From: Salipaludibacillus daqingensis
GTDB lineage: Bacteria > Bacillota > Bacilli > Bacillales > Salisediminibacteriaceae
Direction: 5' to 3'
Length of the DNA: 64,000 bases
Assembly (NCBI RefSeq): GCF_029891575.1
Contig: NZ_JARZHF010000008.1
Location: 124,001-188,000 of the forward strand
Shown: positions 7,822 to 16,976 of the stretch, one piece after another
Numbering within the stretch: the first letter of the stretch is position 1
How the letters are laid out: every line of letters begins with the position of its first letter
Notes under the pieces: generated by a model
Seen by the model: the letters and a program-made list of their open reading frames with translations, nothing else
What the model was told of the DNA's origin: nothing
Database searches by the model: none
Position numbers and translations under genes: made by a program

Positions 7822-9795
7822 ATGACGTTAGACGTAAACACTTCAAACACGGAAGCTTTCAAAAAAGCCTTTCATACGATGGAAGAAGCGTTCCCTTACG
7901 CAAAAAAAATGTATCAATCTGATGCATTACAGGCTGCTGCAAAAGTCATGGAAGACGTAGATGGAATGAAATTTCTGTATCAGTATGCTGATCGATTCGA
8001 TGCAGCGGGCTTGTTCGAAGGGGGACCTTGGGCGGAACCATCAAAGCTTGAACCTCGTCTCGTATCAGGTTCTTTAATGGCTAGCGGAATGACAAGCATT
8101 GTGGAAATTTTAAGTGAACTTCGCATGGTTTCCATAGCGAAAGGGAATCACGAACATGAAACGGTAACGAAAGAAAAGGCAAAAGATTTCTTAGATTCTG
8201 TAATGGCGTTAAATATCGATATTTTATTTCCTGAGGAAACAGAAGCAGCTAGAATCGAAGGAAAAGGGAAAGAAAAAAATCGTGCAGAAAAGCTCTTTCA
8301 TTTTTTAGCAGAGGAACTGTCCCTCACCTCTATTGCTACCACCCTCATTAAAGAGATCGATGGTCTTGTTGCCCAGCGACCGATCATGGTCAAACGGACC
8401 GTCTCGATGATTAAAGATGCCGAACAACTTCTCAACAATCCGATTAACGCTCAAGACAAAAAAGCGATTAAAAAATATGTTCAAGCCCTTTCTGGATCTG
8501 CAAAATTGTGTAAAGAGGTTAAGGAACCATGCGATTACAGAAAACGTTTAAAAGACGCGACCGATAAAGAGTTGAAAGAAGAAGCAAAAGCCTTTGCAAA
8601 ATCGATGCATGAAACAGGGCTTGTATCTGATCATCATGTCGTTCTCGTCCGTTACTTTAACCGGGAGAAAAAAGATCTACTACCTATTGCTCTCGGGTTA
8701 AGTAAAAAAGGAATCGCCCACCTTGATGAGCATTTTGATACAGTAAGTGGATTAATAAAGGTAGCGATTCATCCGCCGATGCGGCAGTCGTTATACGGTT
8801 TAGCACTCTTGTTAGAACGCGGTGTTTTATCATCTAATCCTGTTATTCCAGGACTACGCCGATTAATTGAGCTTGATTTACAACCAGATATTCGAAAATT
8901 ATTGTTAAACTCTATCAATCCTAATGAAGGTATCACCGCCAATGATATTCTCGTTGCCGGCGTTATCAGTGTGTTAGGACAACCACTTGGGATTGGTCAA
9001 GGTATGAACCCAACGTGTCAGACAGCCCGAGGCATCAGCCTTTGGTCTTTGCATGCTCCCGGTCACTTATTAGAGTTAATCCCTCGTGCCGCTCGAGATG
9101 GAGATGTGGATGTCATGTTTGAAGGGCAGATGATTCATTCCAAAAACCTACGGGAAGGGTTAGTGGATGATTTACATGAAGAATTAGATCCCGTTTCGTT
9201 AGTACTCGTTCCTCACATGGACCGCATATACGGTGAACTTGTTCGTCGAGCTGGCTTCCGCGGTGATGATGTTCATAAATGGGTAAATCCAGCCTTCTAT
9301 GGAAACTGGGTGAACAATGGATTCAGCTCTGCTCTTGATCCTATAACAGGATCTGTCACTGACTTTTCAGGATTTGTAAGACTGTTTTACTCGACGCACC
9401 ATCCTGAACTTAATGAAGGTCATGAGTTGATCTATCCAAACCCAGTTGGTATCTTCATTACTAACTCGTTTGGCCACTTGCTTGGGTTGCACGCTGTCTC
9501 TATTCAGCGAGTTGCTAAAGACCCAGATGGGGAGTATCGAATTTACATGTATAACCCGAACAACGATAGCTCACAAATATGGGGGCAAGGAATTGAACCG
9601 AGCGTTTCTGGACATGGTGAAATCGCTGGGGAATCATCGTTACCATTCCATCAATTTGTTGCGCGGTTGTATGCTTTTCATTACAACCCGTATGAGCAAG
9701 GAGACGCTTATGCTGTTGACAAAGAAGAAGTGGAAAAAGTCGAGAAATTGGCTCGTGAAAGCTGGGGCGAAAAATATACGTGGGTTGACCTTTAA
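7822..9795 (+). CDS. Large protein with papain-like catalytic pattern, unknown function
   Basis: A 657-residue soluble protein with no signal peptide and no family I can name. The N-terminal half is helical. In the C-terminal part, Q393 and C399 lie in GQGMNPTCQTARG with the same 6-residue spacing as papain Q19/C25. H557 lies in LLGLHAVSIQRV, and N578/N580 in YRIYMYNPNND. This is the Gln-Cys-His-Asn order and local context of papain-like hydrolases and acyltransferases. The gene follows an ATP-grasp ligase with a good AAGGGAGA site and a 38-bp gap, so the two probably act on the same amide- or ester-containing compound. That reaction is an inference. Confidence 0.75.
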   Translation: MTLDVNTSNTEAFKKAFHTMEEAFPYAKKMYQSDALQAAAKVMEDVDGMKFLYQYADRFDAAGLFEGGPWAEPSKLEPRLVSGSLMASGMTSIVEILSELRMVSIAKGNHEHETVTKEKAKDFLDSVMALNIDILFPEETEAARIEGKGKEKNRAEKLFHFLAEELSLTSIATTLIKEIDGLVAQRPIMVKRTVSMIKDAEQLLNNPINAQDKKAIKKYVQALSGSAKLCKEVKEPCDYRKRLKDATDKELKEEAKAFAKSMHETGLVSDHHVVLVRYFNREKKDLLPIALGLSKKGIAHLDEHFDTVSGLIKVAIHPPMRQSLYGLALLLERGVLSSNPVIPGLRRLIELDLQPDIRKLLLNSINPNEGITANDILVAGVISVLGQPLGIGQGMNPTCQTARGISLWSLHAPGHLLELIPRAARDGDVDVMFEGQMIHSKNLREGLVDDLHEELDPVSLVLVPHMDRIYGELVRRAGFRGDDVHKWVNPAFYGNWVNNGFSSALDPITGSVTDFSGFVRLFYSTHHPELNEGHELIYPNPVGIFITNSFGHLLGLHAVSIQRVAKDPDGEYRIYMYNPNNDSSQIWGQGIEPSVSGHGEIAGESSLPFHQFVARLYAFHYNPYEQGDAYAVDKEEVEKVEKLARESWGEKYTWVDL

Positions 9796-9804
9796 AACGT
9801 TGTA

Positions 9805-9839
9805 GAAAAGAATGTTGAGAAATTCTCATCATTCTTTTC
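9805..9839 (+). terminator. Terminator of ATP-grasp/papain-like operon
   Basis: GAAAAGAATG..GAGAA / TTCTC..CATTCTTTTC long stem directly after the stop codon, followed by TTTT. Confidence 0.75.
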
Positions 9840-9939
9840 TTTTAGTAATAATAGAGCAATTCTCGAACGAATTGACCGGTGGAGCTTTAAGGAATCTTTC
9901 TTATGAGCTCTATCGCTACATTCCTTTTCGTTAAGTTCT

Positions 9940-9967
9940 TTGATAATATCGCGTCATCTACTATAAT
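9940..9967 (+). promoter_or_regulatory. Promoter of SRAP gene
   Basis: TTGATA (9940-9945), 16-bp spacer, TATAAT (9962-9967), 34 bp before the ATG at 10002. Confidence 0.55.
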
Positions 9968-10001
9968 TAAGAAAAAGATACACGGAACGGAGTGGATGAG
10001 C

Positions 10002-10676
10002 ATGTGCGGACGATTTTCTCTTAGTAAAATAGATGGTTTAGATGAGCGCTTTGCGATTGCCCAAGATTTCCTTCCAGATCAGATGGAGGTCTCCTATAAC
10101 ATTGCTCCAAGTCAGCAAATTCTCTCCGTCATACATGATGGGAATAAGCGACGCATGGGACACCTTCGTTGGGGACTCATTCCTCGCTGGGCAAAAGATG
10201 AAAAAATCGGTTATAAACTTATGAATGCACGAGCTGAGTCATTAGCCGAAAAACCAAGTTTTAAAAAAGCATTTCAAACTCAACGCTGTCTCATTATTGC
10301 TGACGGCTTTTATGAGTGGAAAAAACAAGGTGGGGAAAAACAGCCTTATCGAATGACGTTAAAAGACGAAGAACCATTCGCCTTTGCTGGCTTATGGGAA
10401 AAATGGCGTTCGCCCTCTGGCCACCAAGTTTTTTCCTGTACAATTATTACGACAGAAGCCAATCCATTATTACGGGACATTCACGACCGGATGCCGGTCA
10501 TCTTGAAACAACAAGATGAAGCAGCATGGCTTGATCCAAACCAAACAGATACAAGCGAACTTGAACACTTGTTGCAACCTTTCCCAGATGAAGACATGAC
10601 GGCGTATCCCGTATCTCAACAAGTGAATTCTCCGAAAAATAATCGACCTGAGTTAATCGAACGAATATCTCTGTGA
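10002..10676 (+). CDS. SRAP-domain abasic-site protein (YedK/HMCES family)
   Basis: A 224-residue SRAP protein. The catalytic Cys2 is exposed after Met removal in MCGRFSLS, which fixes the start at 10002. Other family landmarks are YNIAPSQ (conserved Asn), LRWGLIPRWAKD, NARAES, CLIIADGFYEWKK (Glu) and DIHDRMPVIL (catalytic His). These proteins form a stable thiazolidine crosslink with abasic sites in single-stranded DNA and shield them during replication. The longer frame from 9903 would bury Cys2 and overlap the promoter. Single-gene unit with its own promoter and downstream hairpin. Confidence 0.95.
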   Translation: MCGRFSLSKIDGLDERFAIAQDFLPDQMEVSYNIAPSQQILSVIHDGNKRRMGHLRWGLIPRWAKDEKIGYKLMNARAESLAEKPSFKKAFQTQRCLIIADGFYEWKKQGGEKQPYRMTLKDEEPFAFAGLWEKWRSPSGHQVFSCTIITTEANPLLRDIHDRMPVILKQQDEAAWLDPNQTDTSELEHLLQPFPDEDMTAYPVSQQVNSPKNNRPELIERISL

Positions 10677-10690
10677 ATGCTTACTAAGAA

Positions 10691-10722
10691 ACAACTCCGC
10701 TTGTTTCCAAGGTCGGAGTTGT
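10691..10722. terminator. Terminator hairpin between convergent genes
   Basis: ACAACTCCG / CGGAGTTGT stem, 14-nt loop, 14 bp after the SRAP stop codon and 34 bp beyond the end of the opposing LysM gene. T-runs are weak on both sides. Confidence 0.6.
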
Positions 10723-10756
10723 TCAGAAATTATTACTATAAAAAAGCGAATCAGCT

Positions 10757-11983
10757 TCAAACGTCAATCGATACGAGAGTAGGCTTTCTTTTATCTTGAT
10801 AAATGATAGTAACTTTCTCATCAGTAAGTTTATCAAATTTTTCAGACATACCAAACGGCACATCTAACACCAAATATTGACCATGAAGCTCAAACTCTAC
10901 AGAAGAACGATCTACTGCCCCTTTTAAAACAGCTTCCGTTGATACTAAGTTCGAACTTTCAATAACGAGATCTTGTCCAATTAGGATAAAATCATCTTCC
11001 ATGTCATTCATTGTTTTTAGTTCTTCTACGGTCAAATTTAAACGACTTGCGACACTCCACAGTGTTTCCCCTGGGGCCACCGTATAAATCGCTCGATCGA
11101 CAGATTTCTCCTCAAGTTCTACATCCTCTACTTCCATAGGTGGAAGATATATTGTCTGCCCAGGATAGATGATATTCGCATGGATAGTATCTCCATTTAC
11201 TTCTTTGATTTCCTTTACAGATACGCCATGATTTTTGGCTATTCTATACAACGTATCTCCTTGTGCTACTTGATAGACCGTTCTCTTTTCTTCCTTTGCG
11301 GAAGGATCCTCAATGCTAGCTTTCGTTACGCTTGGAACTAGAATCTTTTCTCCTACAAAAATCCGATCATTTGTTAATCCGTTCATATTTTTCAAGACTT
11401 TCACACTAACATTAAACTGCTGTGCGATAGAATATAATGTATCTCCCTTTTCAACATCATAGATGCCATTCGAGTCTTCAAGGCTATTCCCAACCTGTTT
11501 AAATTCATCTGCATGGAGTGGAACATACAATTTTTCTCCGACTTGAATAAGGTCTGATGACAAACTATTGGCTTCCTTGATCGTTGTTACAGTCAGCCCA
11601 TGCTGTTGTGCTATGCGGTAAAGAGTGTCCCCCTTTTTTACCGTGACACGTTTATATGTAGCCGCCTTTTCTCCTGGTACTGTTATCTGTGCACCAGTAT
11701 AAATCCTGTTTGAATCGAGACCGTTTACATTTTTTAGCTGATCGATCGAAACATTATATTTTTTACCAAGACTGTAAAGAGTATCTCCCTTCTTAACGGT
11801 ATATAGTTGTTCCGTCGCACTCACTTCTAATGCCTTCCCACCACTGAATAAGGCACCCGCCGCAACCGTACTTGCCAACGCATATCCCGCCACTTTTGTT
11901 TTGCGTTTTTTACTTAATTTGTTCCGTTCTTTCGTAATTCGTTGTTTTCGAGTAGATTGTATAAGCTGCAATTCCTGGTTCAT
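10757..11983 (-). CDS. Exported protein with five LysM repeats
   Basis: A 408-residue protein with a long basic N-terminus and a membrane/signal segment (VAGYALASTVAAGALFSGG, about residues 31-49). Five LysM cell-wall-binding domains follow (roughly 59-102, 112-155, 174-217, 238-282, 300-343; each with YxVxxGDTLYxI-like starts). The last 60 residues form a small beta-rich tail (EFELHGQYLVLDVPFG). There is no catalytic domain (no NlpC/P60, 3D or amidase motif). It probably binds peptidoglycan or chitin-like glycans in the wall as a scaffold or spore/cell-wall protein. The ribosome site CAGGGGGAGC sits before ATG 11983. Confidence 0.9.
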   Translation of the reverse strand: MNQELQLIQSTRKQRITKERNKLSKKRKTKVAGYALASTVAAGALFSGGKALEVSATEQLYTVKKGDTLYSLGKKYNVSIDQLKNVNGLDSNRIYTGAQITVPGEKAATYKRVTVKKGDTLYRIAQQHGLTVTTIKEANSLSSDLIQVGEKLYVPLHADEFKQVGNSLEDSNGIYDVEKGDTLYSIAQQFNVSVKVLKNMNGLTNDRIFVGEKILVPSVTKASIEDPSAKEEKRTVYQVAQGDTLYRIAKNHGVSVKEIKEVNGDTIHANIIYPGQTIYLPPMEVEDVELEEKSVDRAIYTVAPGETLWSVASRLNLTVEELKTMNDMEDDFILIGQDLVIESSNLVSTEAVLKGAVDRSSVEFELHGQYLVLDVPFGMSEKFDKLTDEKVTIIYQDKRKPTLVSIDV

Positions 11984-12252
11984 TTTTGCTCCCCCTGATT
12001 ATTCGGTTTATTTCCTGTTTTCACCAACATGTATAATGTTAGCCTTTCGTATGAAAGGAAAAAAGAGATAAACCGTAAAAGAGGAATGAAGCACCGTACT
12101 TATCTGACAATTCAGGATGATTAGCCTATTGAGAAATCTCAAAAAAGCAATGGTTTTGCATAGAAAGTATTAGTTATAAACTTGATATGATTATAAATAA
12201 GCAATACTTTCGTATTTTCTCAAATTTTTTTTCGTTGCATTACTCCTCATTT

Positions 12253-12633
12253 TCACCTAACAGGCGTTTTCACTAAAAAATCTAGGGCTTCAGACTGATT
12301 ATTAAAATGAAGTTCTGTTTCGTGATTTGATTGTTTTGCCGTTCTTTTCAACTGCATTTTTGCAATACTACTACTCACAACAACTGCCGCTCGTTGCATT
12401 CCGCTTTCTATAAGCCACTCTTGGTGAAGAACCAGTTCCTTTTGCGTTTCAGGAAAAAGAACTGTAATTTCATTCATATCAACCAATACATCAAACCCTT
12501 TTGACTGATATGGCTTGATGAGTTCAGCCAATTTACCATTTGCTTCATGAATATCTTCTGGCGTCACTTTCCCAATCCAACTAATCCCAATTATCTTATG
12601 TTGTTTATTTATTACTTTTACTTCATGCATCAT
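12253..12633 (-). CDS. SpoIIAA/STAS-like small protein
   Basis: About 126 residues with alternating strands and helices (KIIGISWIGKVTPEDIHEANGKL, FDVLVDMNEITVLFPETQ, MQRAAVVVSSSIAKMQLKR) matching the STAS-like fold of single-domain cytosolic proteins. No classical phosphorylatable Ser motif of anti-anti-sigma factors is evident, so a role in partner switching is doubtful. The start is either ATG 12633 or ATG 12630 behind AAGGAG; an in-frame GTG at 12639 overlaps the ribosome site. The approximately 270-bp AT-rich gap towards the LysM gene shows no other feature. Confidence 0.65.
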   Translation of the reverse strand: MMHEVKVINKQHKIIGISWIGKVTPEDIHEANGKLAELIKPYQSKGFDVLVDMNEITVLFPETQKELVLHQEWLIESGMQRAAVVVSSSIAKMQLKRTAKQSNHETELHFNNQSEALDFLVKTPVR

Positions 12634-12808
12634 ACTCACTCCTTATATCATGATATAATAGTCTTGCTTATTTATACTTACATATAACCATTTACTAACT
12701 TTTTGAAACCTACTTTATTTATTTTTTGAAAAATAACATTCATTTGATCTGAAGTCAGAATTTTTAAATTATTTTTTTCGTTAAAAAAGGCGATTCTTGT
12801 TCTGTATA

Positions 12809-12817
12809 TGGTATAAT
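12809..12817 (+). promoter_or_regulatory. Extended -10 promoter of DUF4870 gene
   Basis: TGG-TATAAT (TGn extension plus perfect -10), 43 bp upstream of the ATG; no clear -35. Confidence 0.5.
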
Positions 12818-12859
12818 TAATTCGTTATAACATTTGTTTTTCAAGAAAGGAGGAGCATC

Positions 12860-13210
12860 ATGGACCAAGAGAAATTATCAGCTGGAAAAAGTTCCACAGG
12901 TCTTGATGAAAATTTAGGAGGGCTTCTTGCTTACTTAGCTACATTTGTTACAGGCATTATTTTTATCATTATTGAAAAGGAAAATGATTTCATTCGCTTT
13001 CATGCCATGCAGTCCATTTTCTTGTTCGGAGGATTACTCATCCTCAATATTGCTATCGGAATGATCCCATTTATCGGTTGGATTTTCAATTTACTCTTCG
13101 CTCCAATTTTCTTTGTTTTGTGGATTGTTGCGATGTACAAAGCATACAAAGGGGAAAGATATAAATTTCCTATCGTTGGTGATTTAGCAGAGAACCAACT
13201 AAAAAAATAA
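12860..13210 (+). CDS. DUF4870 membrane protein
   Basis: A 116-residue protein with the DUF4870 layout: TGLDENLGGLLAYLATFVTGIIFIIIEKENDFIRFHAMQSIFLFGG, then two further hydrophobic spans and a YKGERYKFPIVGDLAENQL ending. Three to four membrane helices. Function unknown for the family. AAGGAGG before the ATG is well spaced. Confidence 0.9.
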   Translation: MDQEKLSAGKSSTGLDENLGGLLAYLATFVTGIIFIIIEKENDFIRFHAMQSIFLFGGLLILNIAIGMIPFIGWIFNLLFAPIFFVLWIVAMYKAYKGERYKFPIVGDLAENQLKK

Positions 13211-13224
13211 CTCTGTTTATTAGA

Positions 13225-13247
13225 AAGAGAGCAGATCCTGTTCTCTT
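13225..13247 (+). terminator. Terminator after DUF4870 gene
   Basis: AAGAGAGCAG / TGTTCTCTT stem with short loop, followed by TTTTTT. Confidence 0.8.
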
Positions 13248-13401
13248 TTTTTATTTTGATTTATATTTTATCAATGGAATTGAATGATGATGATATCCAG
13301 AGGACATTAAAAAAACAATTTAGGGTTTCAATCCTGTCTCTTTTTTCTAAATTTTAAATGGTTTTTGGACAGCTTATTACCTTTTTTATTCATGCCAAGT
13401 A

Positions 13402-13984
13402 CTCTAGTGACCTTTCTTTTGGCTAAATGCTCGGTTAGGGTCACTAGTTTACGGCTTTACTGCCCCTTCTTTTGCCTAAATACTCGTTTAGGGTCACTAG
13501 TCGGCAGCTCTACTTACCTTTCTTTTAACAAAATGCTTGTTTAGGGTCACTAGTCGGCGGCTCTACTGACCTTTCTTTTACCAGAATACTCGGTTAGGGG
13601 CACTAGTCGGCAGCTCTAGTGCCCTTTCTTTTACCAAAATACTCGTTTAGGGTCACTAGTCGGCAGCTCTACTTACCTTTCTTTTACCAGAATACTCGTT
13701 TAGGGGCACTAGTCGGCAGCTCTACTGACCTTTCTTTTACCAAAATACTCGGTTAGGGTCACTAGTCAGGAGCTCTACTGCCCCTTCTTTTGCCTAAATA
13801 CTCGTTTAGGGTCACTAGTCGGCAGCTCTACTGACCTTTCTTTTAACAAAATGCTTGTTTAGGGTCACTAGTCGGCGGCTCTACTGACCTTTCTTTTACC
13901 AAATTGCTTGTTTAGGGTCACTAGTCACATACTCTACTGACCCTTGTTTTACCAAAATACTCCGTTAGGGTCACTAACAGTCCA
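13402..13984 (+). repeat. 53-bp tandem repeat array 2 (11 units)
   Basis: Eleven units start at 13402, 13455, 13508, 13561, 13614, 13667, 13720, 13773, 13826, 13879 and 13932, every one exactly 53 bp apart. A unit reads CTCTACTGACCTTTCTTTT, then an ACCAAAATACTCGTTTA-like stretch, then GGGTCACTAGTCGGCAG. Adjoining end and start segments form near-palindromes such as GGGGCACTAG..CTAGTGCCC. There are no unique spacers, so this is not a CRISPR array. It occupies the gap between convergent DUF4870 and nagZ genes; no other gene is visible in 13248-14017. Confidence 0.9.
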
Positions 13985-14017
13985 GGCACTCATTCGCCTG
14001 ATTTCATTCAACTAAAA

Positions 14018-14055
14018 AAGATTTGGAATGACTGTAACTAGTCATCCCAAATCTT
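14018..14055 (-). terminator. Terminator of nagZ
   Basis: A 16-bp stem (minus strand AAGATTTGGGATGACT and its near-perfect complement) with a 6-nt loop and a T-run (complement of the A-run at 14014-14019), 8 bp beyond the stop codon. Confidence 0.9.
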
Positions 14056-14062
14056 CGGTCAA

Positions 14063-16186
14063 TTAGTTTAAATGTAATCCATGTCCGAACTCGTAAAGAA
14101 CGTTACCATCATAATCTGGAATCGTAATTGGCAACTGGCCGGAAGGTGCATTTTCACCAAATATCGTTGCTGCAGTAGCCTCAAAACTAGCGCTTCTAAA
14201 TCCGTATTGGGCAACATAAGCATCTACTTCATTATGATATGCCATTATATCGTAGGGGTTTCTAAATCCGACTGCGATAAGTGGAGCATCTGTTTCACCC
14301 GAGAGATCTCTCACCATCGTCATTTGTGGACTAGATTCTGCTCTCTGAGCGACAGTAGCGGTGGTCGTTCCAACGATCACTTTATCAGCCTCTCGAATCT
14401 CTTCCCACTGCTCGTCAGAAATATCATCACTTGAAGATGCCCGAATGACTGATGCATCAGGATAATAATTCCGAACTGCATCTCCGAGACTACCGATATA
14501 GCTACCTCCTAAGACGACGATGCTTTCATCTTCATTCATATCTAATGGCAGCACCTCATCGCTGTTTTCCACTAATGTGACGGCTTTCTCCGCCACTTCT
14601 TTTTCTGTCATTTTGTGTTCTTCAGAGCCGACCACTGCTTCCGCGTTAGTAATTTTATCTTCCAACGCTTCTGGCGTTTCTTCTTTTAAAATTCCTCGGT
14701 TCATTTTAAGGGAAAGAATCCTTTCTACAGAAGCTTCTACTCGATCTTCTGTGATCTCTCCATTATCTACAGCATCAAGTAACCCTTCAGCTACTTCTCC
14801 TAAACCTACAGGCATCAACACTATGTCAGACCCAGCTTTCACCGTTCGGATCGCAGCATCGACAGGACCAAAATGATCACTGATTGCCTGCATGTTCATC
14901 GCATCCGTAATAATAACACCTTCATATGCCATCTCTTCTCTCATTAATTCTGTTAAAACGGTATGAGAAAGCGTTGCAGGTAATGCAATTTCTTCTCCAG
15001 TTGCTTCTGATATAACTTTTGTATCGTCAATTTTTGGAAAAGTCACATGAGCCGTCATGATCGCATCAATATCTGCGTCCATCGCTTGTTGAAATGGATG
15101 CAACTCTACTTCAAATAAACGGTCAATATCGTGCGGTACTTCTGGTAACCCTAGATGAGAATCCACATCTGTATCACCGTGACCAGGGAAATGTTTAGCA
15201 GTTGCGGCAACCCCGCTATCTTGAAGCCCTTTCGTATAAGCAACGCCCAATTTACCAACCAAATCAGGATCTTCACCGAATGAACGAACTCCGATTACTG
15301 GGTTGTCCGGATTATTATTTACATCAAGAACAGGTGCCAAATTCATATTGATGCCTAGAGAGTTTAGTTCTTCTCCTATGTCATGTCCAACATCATATGA
15401 TAATTCTTCCGAGCGCGTTGCCCCTAACGCCATGTTCCCAGGGAAATCCGTGCCCGACTGTAACCTCGTTACAATCCCACCTTCCTGGTCAATTGTCATA
15501 AGTAGACCAAATTTCTCAGCCGCTTCTTGGTAATCAGATACGAGTTCAGCGGTTTGGTCTGTCGTCACCACATTTTCAGCGAATAAAATAACGCCTCCTA
15601 GATGATACTCTTGCACAAGTTCTTCTATTTCTGGAAGCATTTCTGTTACATTTTCACCATCCCAATTACGAAAATCTGGCATAAGCATCTGACCGATTTT
15701 TTCTTCGATTGTCATATTTTCGATCGCGTGACCAATCATATCGTAGCGTTCTCCTTCTTCCTTAATTAAAGAAGGTTTCGTATCAGGTTTCCCCTTGCTA
15801 CTTGAGCTTCGGTCCTTTTTACTATGAATGGCTATTCTGTCCGTGTATTCACCATCTGTCACTTCAATAAATGTTCTACCCGTCTGGCCCGTCATCTTTA
15901 CTGTTCCATCATCTACACTAGCAACATTTTTGTTTGATGATTCCCATGTTAACTGTTCTGATTTAACAGAGAAATGACCTCCTTCGTAAACATTAAGCGC
16001 TTTCAAATCTATCCGATTGTTTTCAAAGGTTCCATCTGCTTCCGGTACATTTTGAAAAATAATCAGATCCTTTACACCGTCTTCTGCGGCTTGCACTGTT
16101 TGCCCTGCCATACCTGTCATTAGGTGAGACATAGCTAAGATGATTGCTAGAAACGATAACGTCACTGTCTTTTTTACTGATTTCAT
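14063..16186 (-). CDS. nagZ: Secreted beta-N-acetylhexosaminidase (GH3, NagZ/YbbD type)
   Basis: A 707-residue exported enzyme. It has a signal peptide (about residues 1-33), an N-terminal Ig-like (BIG2-type) domain (about 38-122), a Ser/Lys linker, a GH3 barrel (about 150-500; IDQEGGIVTRL, LAPVLDVNNNPDNPVIGVRSFGEDP) and a C-terminal GH3 domain. NagZ hallmarks are KHFPGHGDTDVDSH, with the Asp342/His344 acid-base dyad, and nucleophile D428 in VIITDAMNM. It releases N-acetylglucosamine from muropeptides in wall turnover. Longer than the B. subtilis enzyme because of the Ig-like domain. Stands alone with its own terminator. Confidence 0.93.
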   Translation of the reverse strand: MKSVKKTVTLSFLAIILAMSHLMTGMAGQTVQAAEDGVKDLIIFQNVPEADGTFENNRIDLKALNVYEGGHFSVKSEQLTWESSNKNVASVDDGTVKMTGQTGRTFIEVTDGEYTDRIAIHSKKDRSSSSKGKPDTKPSLIKEEGERYDMIGHAIENMTIEEKIGQMLMPDFRNWDGENVTEMLPEIEELVQEYHLGGVILFAENVVTTDQTAELVSDYQEAAEKFGLLMTIDQEGGIVTRLQSGTDFPGNMALGATRSEELSYDVGHDIGEELNSLGINMNLAPVLDVNNNPDNPVIGVRSFGEDPDLVGKLGVAYTKGLQDSGVAATAKHFPGHGDTDVDSHLGLPEVPHDIDRLFEVELHPFQQAMDADIDAIMTAHVTFPKIDDTKVISEATGEEIALPATLSHTVLTELMREEMAYEGVIITDAMNMQAISDHFGPVDAAIRTVKAGSDIVLMPVGLGEVAEGLLDAVDNGEITEDRVEASVERILSLKMNRGILKEETPEALEDKITNAEAVVGSEEHKMTEKEVAEKAVTLVENSDEVLPLDMNEDESIVVLGGSYIGSLGDAVRNYYPDASVIRASSSDDISDEQWEEIREADKVIVGTTTATVAQRAESSPQMTMVRDLSGETDAPLIAVGFRNPYDIMAYHNEVDAYVAQYGFRSASFEATAATIFGENAPSGQLPITIPDYDGNVLYEFGHGLHLN

Positions 16187-16641
16187 ACGACGACCTCCTA
16201 GTTATTAATATGGTTCACTCCTACCTCCAGTCTTATTAATATATTAAAGAGATAAACTCTCTTTATAACATAAATGTAATGAGGTAAATTTATTACCAGC
16301 TTTCTACCTTATCTTAAGACTACTGAATTTTATATATAGTTGTCTATACCACTTAAGTGCTAGAATACTAGGTTTTTATAAGCAGATATACCTTTAGTCA
16401 TAGTTACTTGTATTTATTCCCACCATACTAACATCTGTTTTAAATAAAATCGAGATTACTCATGTAGATAAAAACATTGTATATCCGACGTCTTGTCTAG
16501 CTATTAAACCTTTTTACCTATTAATCTAATCAAAGATTTTATATACAGTTTAATTGCATAAAAGTCACATCTTACAGTTGAAACATTTTTTTTAAAAATT
16601 ATTCAATATAATCACAAAAATATACACGAAGGATTTTCGAT
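16187..16641. other. AT-rich intergenic region, no gene seen
   Basis: 455 bp upstream of nagZ with no supportable coding frame and no strong hairpin. The nagZ promoter must lie in its left part. Many short TATA-like runs make a specific promoter call unreliable. Confidence 0.6.
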
Positions 16642-16863
16642 TTATAATAACTTAAAGTGAGTTTCGTTCCATAAATCATCCCTAAATGACATGAAATATT
16701 TCCCTTTCCTTTTAGAGAATAATCTGGGAAACGTCCGGTCTAGAGAAAGAAATTGTTTTTTGTAATTTATGGCAAGACTGATAGCCATTTTTTCAAAATC
16801 CTTGTTCTCAAACTCAATTTCATTAATAACTACATGGGGATACTCTCCCCGACCTCTCCGCAA
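16642..16863 (-). CDS. Doubtful short ORF or gene remnant
   Basis: A 73-codon frame opening with TTG and no proper ribosome site. The composition from residue 11 (VVINEIEFENKDFEKMAIS.., KGKYFMSFRDDLWNETHF) looks protein-like but matches no family I know. It may be the tail of a degraded gene in this decayed stretch rather than an active gene. Confidence 0.25.
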   Translation of the reverse strand: MRRGRGEYPHVVINEIEFENKDFEKMAISLAINYKKQFLSLDRTFPRLFSKRKGKYFMSFRDDLWNETHFKLL

Positions 16864-16976
16864 TTATTTCGTAGTAATCTCAAACAATCCTTTGACTCTC
16901 ATCCTCTGATCCCTTCCTTTCATGCTCCACCTTTCCAGTAACATTATCTTCTAAAAATCGCTCACATATTAACTTC

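Noticed and set aside
9903-10001. Longer SRAP protein
   Set aside because: Would hide the catalytic Cys2, which must become N-terminal, and would overlap the promoter.
13402-13984. CRISPR array
   Set aside because: Regular spacing suggests one at first sight, but the whole 53-bp unit is repeated with no unique spacers, and no cas genes are near.
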